NCBI GenBank assembly: GCA_902472225.1 | Contig: CABRNB010000005.1 | Coordinates: 1-64,000, forward strand | Length of the DNA stretch: 64,000 nucleotides | Origin: Caccousia sp900752115 | GTDB lineage: Bacteria; Bacillota; Clostridia; Oscillospirales; Acutalibacteraceae | Direction: 5' to 3' | Part shown: in pieces, positions 26,206-33,339 of the stretch | How the letters are laid out: each line of letters opens with the position of its first letter | How positions within the stretch are numbered: position 1 is the stretch's first letter | The notes under the pieces: model-generated | Told to the model about the DNA's origin: nothing | The model's input: the letters and a program-made list of their open reading frames with translations, nothing else | Databases searched by the model: none | Made by a program: the position numbers and the translations under genes

Positions 26206-26224
26206 ATATACACAGTATATATAC
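26193..26224. promoter_or_regulatory. Palindromic operator, likely bound by the adjacent GntR protein
   Basis: GTGTATA-N7-TATACAC spans 26193-26213 and covers the -10 box. In addition, the self-complementary GTATATATAC occurs twice, at 26195-26204 and 26215-26224, exactly 20 bp (two helical turns) apart. YtrA-type GntR repressors are known to bind GTGTA/TACAC-type inverted repeats in front of their own operons, so autorepression is expected. Confidence 0.7.
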
Positions 26225-26252
26225 CGTGCCCCTGTCGCGAGGGGGCGAAAGG

Positions 26253-26642
26253 GTGGAAGCCTTGAATATTATTATCAGCAATAACAGCGGCAAACCGATC
26301 TATGAGCAGATCACGCAGCAGGTGAAGGCGGCGATCATGAAAGGAGAGCTGTCTCCCGGCGATCCGCTGCCGTCGATGCGCGTGTTGGCGAAGGAACTGC
26401 GGATCAGCGTTATCACGACGAAACGCGCGTATGAAGATCTCGAGCGCGAGGGGTTTCTCGTAAGCGTGGTCGGCAAGGGAAGCTTTGTCGCCTCGCAGGA
26501 CCCGGCGCTTCTGCGCGAAGCCCGTCTCCGTGAGGTGGAAGAGCATCTGGAGCGGGCTGTCGAGGCGGCGCGCACAGGAGGCATTGCGCTTTCCGAGCTG
26601 CAGGAGACGCTCGCGCTGCTCTACGGAGAGCCGGAAACATGA
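26253..26642 (+). CDS. YtrA-type GntR-family repressor
   Basis: A 129-residue regulator with an N-terminal winged helix (IYEQITQQVKAAIMKGELSPGDPLPSMR, ISVITTKRAYEDLEREGFL, VGKGSFV) and a short C-terminal helical dimerisation tail instead of a large ligand domain. That is the YtrA subfamily. I take the GTG at 26253 after GAGGGGGCG; a TTG at 26262 is a possible alternative. It heads an operon with an ABC ATPase and a membrane protein, so it should repress their transcription through the operator at 26193-26224. In B. subtilis such operons answer to cell-envelope antibiotics; that is by analogy only. Confidence 0.88.
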   Translation: MEALNIIISNNSGKPIYEQITQQVKAAIMKGELSPGDPLPSMRVLAKELRISVITTKRAYEDLEREGFLVSVVGKGSFVASQDPALLREARLREVEEHLERAVEAARTGGIALSELQETLALLYGEPET

Positions 26643-26664
26643 GCCGAAGAGGCGGGAGGTACAG

Positions 26665-27531
26665 ATGGAACAGACATTGCTGCAGGTGGACGGCCTGACA
26701 AAGCAATACGGGAACTTTACGCTCGATCATGTGAGCTTTTCGGTACCTGGCGGGAGCATTATGGGCTTTGTGGGGGAGAATGGCGCAGGGAAGACGACAA
26801 CGCTCAAGCTGATTCTCGATGAACTGCCGCGTGACAGCGGGACGGTTCGGGTGTTTGGGCAGGATAACCGGGAGCATGGCAGTGTGCTGCGCGCTCGGAT
26901 TGGCGTCGTCTTTGACGATTGCCATTTCCACGAGATGTTTACTCCGGCCGAGGTGGGAGCGATTCTCAGAGGCTGCTACAAAAGCTGGGATGACGGGCTG
27001 TATGATTCGCTTCTCCGCCGCTTCGGATTGCCGAAAAAGGAAAAGAAGATCAAGGAGCTTTCCCGAGGCATGAAGATGAAACTGGGCGTTGCGGCAGCGC
27101 TTGCTCACAGACCGCGTCTGCTCCTTCTCGACGAAGCGACGAGCGGCCTGGATCCCATTGTACGGGACGAGGTGCTTGAACTGCTGCAGGAGTTTGTCAG
27201 CGACGAGGAGCACGCTATACTCTTCTCGAGTCATATCACCGAGGATTTGGAGAAGGTGGCAGATTATGTGACGTTTCTGCACAAGGGAAAGGTCGTGTTT
27301 TCGGAGCAGAAGGACGCTTTGCTCTATGACTGGGGTGTTATCAAGTGCGGGCGCAGCGATTTGGAACGCATCGATCGGGAGGATATCGCCGCTGTGAAGA
27401 GCAGCGCGTTTGAGACGCGGGTGCTGACCAGAAACCGGGAGGCGGCCGCACGCAAATACCGCAATTTCATGGTCGACCGAACCTCGATTGAGGAAATCAT
27501 GGTGCTTTACGGAAGGGGAGAAGAGCAATGA
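26665..27531 (+). CDS. ABC transporter ATP-binding protein (YtrB-like)
   Basis: A 288-residue ATPase subunit with Walker A GENGAGKTT near residue 37 and Walker B LLLLDEATSGLDP near 157, and a His switch in SSHITEDLEK. The signature is LSRGMKMKLG, a variant that is usual in this bacterial subfamily. A C-terminal extension of about 70 residues follows the core. ATG at 26665 follows CGGGAGG, 22 bases after the regulator's stop. Its last four bases overlap the permease start, so a 1:1 complex is likely. The substrate is unknown. Confidence 0.92.
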   Translation: MEQTLLQVDGLTKQYGNFTLDHVSFSVPGGSIMGFVGENGAGKTTTLKLILDELPRDSGTVRVFGQDNREHGSVLRARIGVVFDDCHFHEMFTPAEVGAILRGCYKSWDDGLYDSLLRRFGLPKKEKKIKELSRGMKMKLGVAAALAHRPRLLLLDEATSGLDPIVRDEVLELLQEFVSDEEHAILFSSHITEDLEKVADYVTFLHKGKVVFSEQKDALLYDWGVIKCGRSDLERIDREDIAAVKSSAFETRVLTRNREAAARKYRNFMVDRTSIEEIMVLYGRGEEQ

Positions 27532-28178
27532 AAGGGATCCTGCGCAAGGACCTGCTGCTGGCCTGGAAGAACATGAAGTATCTGCTTTTGGCGTTTGTGA
27601 TTTTTACCCTTGGCATGGTGTCTCAGGATTCGGAAACACGCATTCTGATGACAGGAATGTATCTGTGTCTGATTGGCGTTCTCACGCCGCTGTATACCTT
27701 CAGCTATGACAGGACCGCCCACTGGGATGTGTATGCGCGGGCGCTCCCTGTTGAGCGCTGGAAAATCGTCCTCGCAAAATATCTGCTGGGACTTGTTTTT
27801 CTTGCAGCGGGACTGCTTTTGGGAGGTGCGGTGATTGCGGTTTCCGGTTTTCTCGGAGCGGCGCAGGAGACAGGACGGATGATTGGATCGCTGGCCGGGA
27901 TGATGGCGGGAGGGCTGCTGCTTCTTTCGCTGCAGCTTCCGTTTTTCTATCGCTTTGGCCCGGAGAAGGCGCGTCTGCTGATCGTCGTCACAATTTTTCT
28001 TGTGGCGGCTCTTTTCGGCGCGTCGCTCTCCGTGGAGAATACCTCGGGACTTTCCCTTCTGTTTTCTCTTCTCAATCCCACTCCGATGGCGTCCTTCCTG
28101 CTTATTGCCGCTGCATTTTTTCTGGTTGTCGGTTCTTTTTTCCTCTGTGTGCGCATTTACTGCAAACGGGAAGAATAA
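27528..28178 (+). CDS. ABC-2 type membrane protein
   Basis: A 216-residue integral membrane protein with six predicted helices, starting MKGILRKDLLLAWKN as is common for bacterial ABC-2 permeases. It overlaps the ATPase gene by four bases (ATGA), which indicates translational coupling and a shared complex. A conserved-looking cytoplasmic segment YDRTAHWDVYARALPVERW (about 62-80) resembles the coupling region that contacts the ATPase. Together with the preceding two genes it completes a GntR-ATPase-permease module. Confidence 0.88.
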   Translation: MKGILRKDLLLAWKNMKYLLLAFVIFTLGMVSQDSETRILMTGMYLCLIGVLTPLYTFSYDRTAHWDVYARALPVERWKIVLAKYLLGLVFLAAGLLLGGAVIAVSGFLGAAQETGRMIGSLAGMMAGGLLLLSLQLPFFYRFGPEKARLLIVVTIFLVAALFGASLSVENTSGLSLLFSLLNPTPMASFLLIAAAFFLVVGSFFLCVRIYCKREE

Positions 28179-28300
28179 ACCCGGAAAAGAGCGGGCTTTC
28201 CCGCCGGGGCGCGGAAGAGACGGGATAGGCGCGGAGCAGAAGGCTCGTCCAAATTTGCTTTTTTGACTGAAAATCCCTTCTTTTTCCCCTAAATAACCGT

Positions 28301-28329
28301 TTGTATCTTCCTGCTTTTTATGGTAAGAT
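28301..28329 (+). promoter_or_regulatory. Promoter of the NfeD gene
   Basis: TTGTAT (28301-28306) and TAAGAT (28324-28329) are 17 bases apart. A perfect 22-bp palindrome starts 11 bases after the -10. Confidence 0.65.
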
Positions 28330-28340
28330 AAAAACAACAT

Positions 28341-28362
28341 TCCGGCAGCCGCGGCTGCCGGA
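28341..28362. repeat. Perfect 22-bp palindrome in the NfeD leader
   Basis: The half-site TCCGGCAGCCG (28341-28351) is followed immediately by its exact complement (28352-28362). With no spacer it makes a strained RNA hairpin, so a dimeric protein operator covering roughly +6 to +27 is the better guess. No T-tract follows, so it is not a terminator. Confidence 0.6.
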
Positions 28363-28424
28363 TGAAAAAGGCGCAGCCCCGCTGATGCAGAGCGGGAACG
28401 GCCGGAAAGGAAGGAACAGAGGCA

Positions 28425-28877
28425 ATGAATATGGGTTGGGCGATTTTCTGGCTTGCTATGATCGTCGTCGCCGTGGTTACGGAAGCTGCAACAAACCAAT
28501 TGGTTTCCATCTGGTTTGTGCTTGGCGGAGTCGCCGCTTTGATTAGTAATCTCTGTGGTGCGCCGCTTTATGTACAATGGATCCTGTTCGTTATGGTTTC
28601 CGGCGTTGCACTCGTCTGTACGAGGCCGCTTGTGAAAAAGCTTACGAGCTTTCGCCGGCAGGATACAAACGCCGGCCGCTGTGTCGGGCAGATCGCCGTC
28701 GTGACGCAGGAGATCAACAACACGACGGCCGCCGGGCAGGCGAAGGTGCTCGGCAGCGTTTGGACCGCCCGCTCCGCCCGCGGAACCGTAATCCCGGAGG
28801 GGACAGAGGTGATTGTCCGCGCGATTGAAGGCGTGAAGATTATTGTAGAGGAGCTTCCCGCCGGTACGCAGGCGTAA
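28425..28877 (+). CDS. NfeD-like membrane protein (short form)
   Basis: A 150-residue protein of the short NfeD type. Helices lie at about 5-22, 27-45 and 50-65, and then a cytoplasmic OB-fold beta-barrel covers about 82-145 (CVGQIAVVTQEI, GSVWTARSARGTVIPEGTEVIVRAIEGVKIIVE). It lacks the ClpP-like protease domain of long NfeD proteins. NfeD proteins act with SPFH/stomatin proteins at membrane microdomains, and the SPFH gene follows here after 148 bases. ATG at 28425 follows GGAAGGAACAGAGG. Confidence 0.92.
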   Translation: MNMGWAIFWLAMIVVAVVTEAATNQLVSIWFVLGGVAALISNLCGAPLYVQWILFVMVSGVALVCTRPLVKKLTSFRRQDTNAGRCVGQIAVVTQEINNTTAAGQAKVLGSVWTARSARGTVIPEGTEVIVRAIEGVKIIVEELPAGTQA

Positions 28878-29025
28878 CACCTGTTCGCACAGACGATTCC
28901 GAGTGATCCGTTCCGCGTTGCCCGCCGGCACAGCCCGCAGAAACGGCTGTGCGTTTCCCGGTGGACACGCCGCGGTCCCCGCAGATTCGGCTGATGCAGC
29001 ACATCGCAGAAGGAGGAAGAAATTT

Positions 29026-29934
29026 ATGTGGCCCTTATATGTATTTCTCGCATTTTTGCTCATCGTCATTATTATCGTGATCAGCAACGTCAAGATGGTT
29101 CCGCAGGCTTACGCCTACGTCATGGAGCGCTTCGGTGCATACAGCAAAACGTGGAGCACCGGCCTGCATGTAAAGATTCCGTTCATTGACCGGATTGCCA
29201 AGCGTGTTTCCCTGAAGGAGCAGGTGATCGACTTCCCGCCGCAGCCTGTCATTACAAAGGATAACGCGACCATCCAGATTGATACGGTTGTTTACTTCCA
29301 GATTACCGACCCGAAGCTGTACGCCTACGGTGTGGAGCGTCCGATCTCCGCGATTGAAAACCTTTCCGCAACGACGCTGCGCAACATCATCGGCGAGCTC
29401 GAGCTTGACGCCAGCCTGACGTCCCGCGATATTATCAACACGAAGATCCGCCAGATCCTTGATGAAGCGACCGACGCTTGGGGCATCAAGGTGAACCGTG
29501 TGGAGCTCAAGAACATCATTCCGCCTCCGGAAATTCAGAACGCCATGGAGAAGCAGATGAAGGCTGTGCGTGAAAAGCGTGCCGTCGTTACGGAGGCCGA
29601 GGGTACAAAGCAGAGCGCTATCCTGGTGGCTCAGGGCGAAAAGGAATCCACCATTCTGCGCGCCGAGGCGAAGAAGGAAGCCCGTATCCGTGAGGCCGAG
29701 GGTGAGGCTGAGGCTATCCTGGCCGTGCAGCGCGCGCTTGCCGACAGTCTCCGGATGCTCAACGAGGCTGCCCCGTCCGATCGCGTGATTGCGCTCAAGA
29801 GCCTGGAGGCGTTCCAGAAGGCCGCCGACGGCAAGGCGACGAAGATCATCATCCCGTCCGAGATTCAGTCTCTGGCCGGTCTTGCCACTTCCGTCAGGGA
29901 GCTTGTCGCCAACGACGTTAAACCCGGCACGTGA
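29026..29934 (+). CDS. SPFH/stomatin-family membrane protein
   Basis: A 302-residue paraslipin-type protein with one N-terminal membrane helix (about 3-22) and an SPFH/band 7 domain (about 25-190: VPQAYAYVMERFGAYSKTW, PFIDRIAKRVSLKEQVIDFPPQPVITKDN). An Ala/Glu-rich coiled coil (about 190-250: KEARIREAEGEAEAILA) precedes an oligomerisation tail. Such proteins form ring-like assemblies that organise membrane domains, with NfeD as partner. ATG at 29026 follows AGGAGGAAG. I found no terminator between it and the purE leader. Confidence 0.94.
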   Translation: MWPLYVFLAFLLIVIIIVISNVKMVPQAYAYVMERFGAYSKTWSTGLHVKIPFIDRIAKRVSLKEQVIDFPPQPVITKDNATIQIDTVVYFQITDPKLYAYGVERPISAIENLSATTLRNIIGELELDASLTSRDIINTKIRQILDEATDAWGIKVNRVELKNIIPPPEIQNAMEKQMKAVREKRAVVTEAEGTKQSAILVAQGEKESTILRAEAKKEARIREAEGEAEAILAVQRALADSLRMLNEAAPSDRVIALKSLEAFQKAADGKATKIIIPSEIQSLAGLATSVRELVANDVKPGT

Positions 29935-30007
29935 GTGTCAGAATAGACAAAATCCTCTGCGTTGGGATTCTCTTCCCCGATTTCTTACACGAATTCAGGA
30001 AAATCGC

Positions 30008-30036
30008 TTGAATTTATAGCGTGTTTATCCTAAAAT
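30008..30036 (+). promoter_or_regulatory. Promoter of the purine operon
   Basis: TTGAAT (30008-30013) and TAAAAT (30031-30036) are 17 bases apart. Transcription would begin near 30043, just before a stable hairpin (TTCTCCGG/CCGGAGAA, 30051-30070). That leaves a leader of about 220 bases before purE. Confidence 0.7.
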
Positions 30037-30091
30037 GAAAGGAGAAGAGCTTCTCCGGAGAGCCGGAGAAAAGACGTTGGAGGGAAAGCGC

Positions 30092-30151
30092 ATGAGAGCT
30101 TGGTTTCTGTGTCATTCCGCAGAGCCTCATTGCGCCGGTTTCTACCCTTAA
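30092..30151 (+). CDS. Leader peptide of the pur operon (19 codons)
   Basis: The ORF reads MRAWFLCHSAEPHCAGFYP and stops with TAA. GGAGGG lies eight bases before its ATG, the best ribosome binding site in the leader. Ten bases after the stop an intrinsic terminator begins (30162-30203), and a hairpin CCGGTT/AACCGG (30135-30155) overlaps the last codons. A ribosome held at the stop would cover or border the first terminator arm. This geometry is that of attenuation by a translated leader. The peptide is rich in aromatic residues, Cys, His and Pro rather than runs of one amino acid, so nascent-peptide stalling seems likelier than codon starvation. Function is inferred. Confidence 0.6.
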   Translation: MRAWFLCHSAEPHCAGFYP

Positions 30152-30161
30152 CCGGGAAAAC

Positions 30162-30203
30162 AGCAGGCTGCGCAGCAGAATATGCCGCAGCCTGCTTTCT
30201 TTT
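30162..30203 (+). terminator. Attenuator/terminator before purE
   Basis: AGCAGGCTGCG (30162-30172) and CGCAGCCTGCT (30186-30196) form a perfect 11-bp stem, followed by TTCTTTTGTTTT. It lies within the transcript between its promoter and purE, so it must be passed for the operon to be expressed. Confidence 0.9.
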
Positions 30204-30264
30204 GTTTTCGGGGAAGGTCCCTGCGCGTCCGCGAATGGAGCAGTAGAGAGAAAGGAAGATGTCT

Positions 30265-30762
30265 GTGAAAAAGGTAGCTGTTATTATGGGGAGCGACAGC
30301 GATTTTCCGGTGGTTTCGCCCGCTGTGAAGCGCCTCAAGGAGTTTGGAATTCCGGTGGAGGTTCGCGTTATGTCCGCGCACAGAACGCCGGATGCCGCCG
30401 CCGCGTTCTCCGCCAGTGCTGTGGAAGAGGGATTCGGCGTGATTATCGCCGCAGCCGGAAAGGCCGCTCATCTGGCCGGCGTTCTGGCCGCTCACACGAC
30501 GCTGCCCGTGATTGGAATCCCGGTCAAGTCTTCGACTCTGGACGGTCTTGACGCTCTGCTGGCTACCGTACAGATGCCCAGCGGAATTCCGGTCGCTACC
30601 GTTGCCATTGACGGAGCGGATAACGCCGCGATTCTTGCCGCTCAGATGCTTGCTCTCTCCGACGAGGGCCTTGCCGCTCAGCTGGCTGCAATGAAGAAGA
30701 GCATGGCGGAAGGGGTTGCAAAGAAAAACGCCGCGCTGCAGGAGAAGGTTGCCGCGCTTTGA
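30265..30762 (+). CDS. purE: N5-carboxyaminoimidazole ribonucleotide mutase
   Basis: Class I PurE, 165 residues, which converts N5-CAIR to CAIR in de novo purine synthesis. The active-site motifs are GSDSDFPVV near residue 10, SAHRTPD near 39, AAAGKAAHLAGV near 68 and PVKSSTLDGLD near 93. I place the start at the GTG at 30265, nine bases after AAAGGA; an ATG at 30259 would be too close to that site. It is first in the operon purE-purM-purN-purO-AICARFT-purD and lies after the attenuator at 30162-30203. No purK or purF is in the window. Confidence 0.94.
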   Translation: MKKVAVIMGSDSDFPVVSPAVKRLKEFGIPVEVRVMSAHRTPDAAAAFSASAVEEGFGVIIAAAGKAAHLAGVLAAHTTLPVIGIPVKSSTLDGLDALLATVQMPSGIPVATVAIDGADNAAILAAQMLALSDEGLAAQLAAMKKSMAEGVAKKNAALQEKVAAL

Positions 30763-30936
30763 GAGGAACTCTCCGCGGCAGTGTGTTCGGAGGGTTTGGG
30801 GGCGGAGCCATGGATTGGGAATGCCTGGAATGTGCCGGCGATGAAGCGCGGCATGTCCGGACAACCTTGGGGGAACGTTTTCCGTCGTCCATTGTTTGAT
30901 CAGAAACCTATCGATGATACAGGAGGAATAGCATCC

Positions 30937-31977
30937 ATGAACGAAAAGAGCTACAGCAACAGCTATAAAGCCGCGGGCGTCGACGTCACGGCAGGCTACA
31001 GAGCCGTGGAGCTGATGAAGGAGCATGTGAAGCGCACCAACATTCCCGGCGTTCTGTCCGGTATCGGCGGTTTCGGCGGCTTATTCCAGCCGGAGCTCGG
31101 CGGTATGCAGGAGCCCGTCCTCGTCAGCGGCACCGACGGCGTCGGCACAAAGCTCAAAGTGGCCATGCTGCTTGACAAGCACGACACCATCGGCATCGAC
31201 GCGGTTGCCATGTGCGTCAACGACGTGGTGTGCTGCGGCGCGCAGCCCCTGTTTTTCCTCGACTACATTGCCTGCGGCAAGAATGTGCCTGAGAAAATTG
31301 CGCAGATCGTTGCCGGTGTGGCGGAGGGATGCGTCCAGTCCGGCTGCGCTCTGATCGGCGGTGAGACGGCGGAGCATCCCGGCATGATGCCCGATGATGA
31401 TTATGATGTGGCGGGCTTTACGGTGGGTATCGTCGACAAGGCAAAGATTCTCGACGGCAGCACCATGCAGGCGGGCGACGTTCTGATCGGTTTGGCTTCC
31501 ACAGGCGTGCATTCGAACGGCTTCTCCCTTGTGCGCAAGGTTTTCAATCTCAGCGAGAAGAACGTCAATCTCTATCTTGGCGAGCTTGGCATGACGCTCG
31601 GTGAAGCGCTGCTTACCCCGACAAAGATCTATGTCAAGCCGGTTCTCTCCGTGCTGAAAAATCACACGGTCCGTGCCATTTCTCACGTGACCGGCGGCGG
31701 TTTCTATGAGAATATTCCGCGTATGATGAAGGACGGCCTTACGGCGAAGATTGAGCTTGCTTCGTTCCCGAAGCTTCCGATTTTCACGCTGCTCCAGCAG
31801 CAGGGCAAGATTCCGGAGCGTGATATGTACAATACCTTCAATATGGGCGTCGGCATGTGCATGGCTGTCCCGAAGGAGGAGGCTGACGGCGTGTTGGCGG
31901 ATCTGAATGCATCCGGTACGGCAGCCTACCTGATCGGCGAGGTCGTCGAGGGCGAGGAGGGCGTTGTTCTGTGCTGA
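30937..31977 (+). CDS. purM: Phosphoribosylformylglycinamidine cyclo-ligase
   Basis: AIR synthetase of 346 residues: closes the imidazole ring of FGAM using ATP. Motifs are the N-terminal YKAAGVDVTAGYRAVELMK, GIGGFGG, the metal-binding DGVGTK(L)K near residue 68, GGETAEHPG near 148, and HVTGGGFYENIPR near 249. ATG at 30937 follows CAGGAGGAATAG; the open frame further up has no such site. A gap of 174 bases follows purE without a terminator. The last seven bases overlap purN, implying coupled translation. Confidence 0.96.
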   Translation: MNEKSYSNSYKAAGVDVTAGYRAVELMKEHVKRTNIPGVLSGIGGFGGLFQPELGGMQEPVLVSGTDGVGTKLKVAMLLDKHDTIGIDAVAMCVNDVVCCGAQPLFFLDYIACGKNVPEKIAQIVAGVAEGCVQSGCALIGGETAEHPGMMPDDDYDVAGFTVGIVDKAKILDGSTMQAGDVLIGLASTGVHSNGFSLVRKVFNLSEKNVNLYLGELGMTLGEALLTPTKIYVKPVLSVLKNHTVRAISHVTGGGFYENIPRMMKDGLTAKIELASFPKLPIFTLLQQQGKIPERDMYNTFNMGVGMCMAVPKEEADGVLADLNASGTAAYLIGEVVEGEEGVVLC

Positions 31978-32600
31978 ACATTGCGGTGCTTGTCTCCGGA
32001 GGCGGCACGAATCTGCAGGCGCTCATTGACGCGCAGGGCAGGGGGGAGATCCCGAACGGCAGAATCTCTCTCGTCCTTGCGAGCAAGCCCGGCGTTTTTG
32101 CTCTTGAGCGCGCGGCGAAAGCGGACATTCCGACAGACGTTCTCGTCCGGCGCGAGTTCCCGACGCAGGCGGCGTATGATGAGGCTCTCATCGGAAAGCT
32201 GGAGGCTGCGCGGATCGATCTTATTGTGCTGGCCGGTTTTCTCACCATCATCAGCGAGACGGTTGTGAACCGGTTTGAAAACAGAATCATCAATGTGCAC
32301 CCCTCGCTGATTCCGTCGTTTTGCGGGGAGGGCTTCTACGGCTTGCGCGTCCCTGAGGAAGCGCTGCGCCGCGGCGTCAAGGGGACAGGCGCGACGGTTC
32401 ACTTTGTCAACAATGTGTGCGACGGCGGTCCCATTATCCTCCAGCATGCGGTGGGGGTCCGCGAAGGGGATACCCCCGAGGTTCTCCAGCGCCGCGTGAT
32501 GGAGGAAGCAGAGTGGAAACTGCTGCCGAAGGCTGTCGCTCTCTTCTGCGAAGGCAGGCTTTCCGTTGAGGGCGGCACAGTGCATATCAGGGAGGAGTAA
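31971..32600 (+). CDS. purN: Phosphoribosylglycinamide formyltransferase
   Basis: GAR transformylase of 209 residues that uses 10-formyl-tetrahydrofolate. Characteristic segments are VSGGGTNLQALIDA at 7-20, LVLAGFLTI near 84, the catalytic Asn/His segment INVHPSLIPSFCG near 104, and GATVHFVNNVCDGGPI with the catalytic Asp near 143. The GTG start at 31971 overlaps the last codons of purM. The formyl donor depends on one-carbon units that the downstream glyA supplies. The next gene starts four bases after its stop. Confidence 0.95.
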   Translation: MLNIAVLVSGGGTNLQALIDAQGRGEIPNGRISLVLASKPGVFALERAAKADIPTDVLVRREFPTQAAYDEALIGKLEAARIDLIVLAGFLTIISETVVNRFENRIINVHPSLIPSFCGEGFYGLRVPEEALRRGVKGTGATVHFVNNVCDGGPIILQHAVGVREGDTPEVLQRRVMEEAEWKLLPKAVALFCEGRLSVEGGTVHIREE

Positions 32601-32604
32601 GAAA

Positions 32605-33312
32605 ATGAACGTCAAAGACATGAAGGCGGAAATCGCCTCGACCAGCTATCCGGGCCGCGGCATTCTGCTCGGCCGCAGCGAGGACGGCAAAAAGGCCGTC
32701 ATTGCGTATTTTATCATGGGCCGCAGCGCTAACAGCCGCAATCGCGTGTTTGAGGCTATGGGCGACGACCTGAGAACCCGCGCATTTGACGAGAGCAAGA
32801 TGGAAGATCCGAGCCTTGTCATTTACAACGCTGTGCGTGTGCTCGGCGATACGACGATTGTGACGAACGGAGACCAGACCGACACAATCTACGATTTCCT
32901 CGCGGAAGGCAAGACGTGGGAGGAGGCGCTGCGTACGCGCACCTTCGAGCCTGACAGCCCGAACTTTACTCCCCGCATTTCCGGCGTCGTCTGCAACAAA
33001 ACGGGTGCATACCGCCTCTCGATCCTCAAGAGCGACAACGGCGACGAGACCTCGGCCCAGCGCTTCTTCTATGAGTATGCGCAGCCGAAGGCCGGCGAGG
33101 GCCATTTCATCCACACCTATATGGGCGACGGCAATCCGCTTCCGTCCTACGAGGGAGAGCCTACGCCCGTGACGGTGCGCGGCGATCTTGCTCAGTTTAC
33201 GGAGGACGTGTGGCAGTCGCTTGATCCCGAGAATAAGATCTCTCTCTTTACCCGTTTCATCGATCTTGAGACAGGCAAGTGGGAGACGGAGATCCGCAAT
33301 AAGAACCAGTGA
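32605..33312 (+). CDS. IMP cyclohydrolase, PurO-like
   Basis: A 235-residue member of the IMP cyclohydrolase family first known from archaeal PurO, which closes the second ring of IMP from FAICAR. Family segments are SYPGRGILLGRSEDGKK, YFIMGRSANSRNR, TNGDQTDTIYDFL, DSPNFTPRISGV and GEGHFIHTYMGDGNPLPS. The usual bacterial cyclohydrolase is the N-terminal MGS domain of PurH, which is absent from the next gene. This protein therefore takes over that role. ATG at 32605 follows GGGAGGAG, four bases after purN. The next gene begins 27 bases later. Confidence 0.88.
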   Translation: MNVKDMKAEIASTSYPGRGILLGRSEDGKKAVIAYFIMGRSANSRNRVFEAMGDDLRTRAFDESKMEDPSLVIYNAVRVLGDTTIVTNGDQTDTIYDFLAEGKTWEEALRTRTFEPDSPNFTPRISGVVCNKTGAYRLSILKSDNGDETSAQRFFYEYAQPKAGEGHFIHTYMGDGNPLPSYEGEPTPVTVRGDLAQFTEDVWQSLDPENKISLFTRFIDLETGKWETEIRNKNQ

Positions 33313-33339
33313 CAATTCGAAAGGATGGAGGAAAGCAGC

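Noticed and set aside
30061..30100. SAM-I-like string (GTTGGAGGGA) in the purE leader.
   Set aside because: Only ten bases match, and no GGCAACC segment or four-way junction follows. The bases serve as the ribosome binding site of the leader peptide.
30810..30899. A 29-codon ORF between purE and purM (MDWECLECAGDEARHV...).
   Set aside because: It has a purine-rich stretch before its ATG but no associated terminator or hairpin, and no resemblance to PurF, which might be expected here. It is probably chance.
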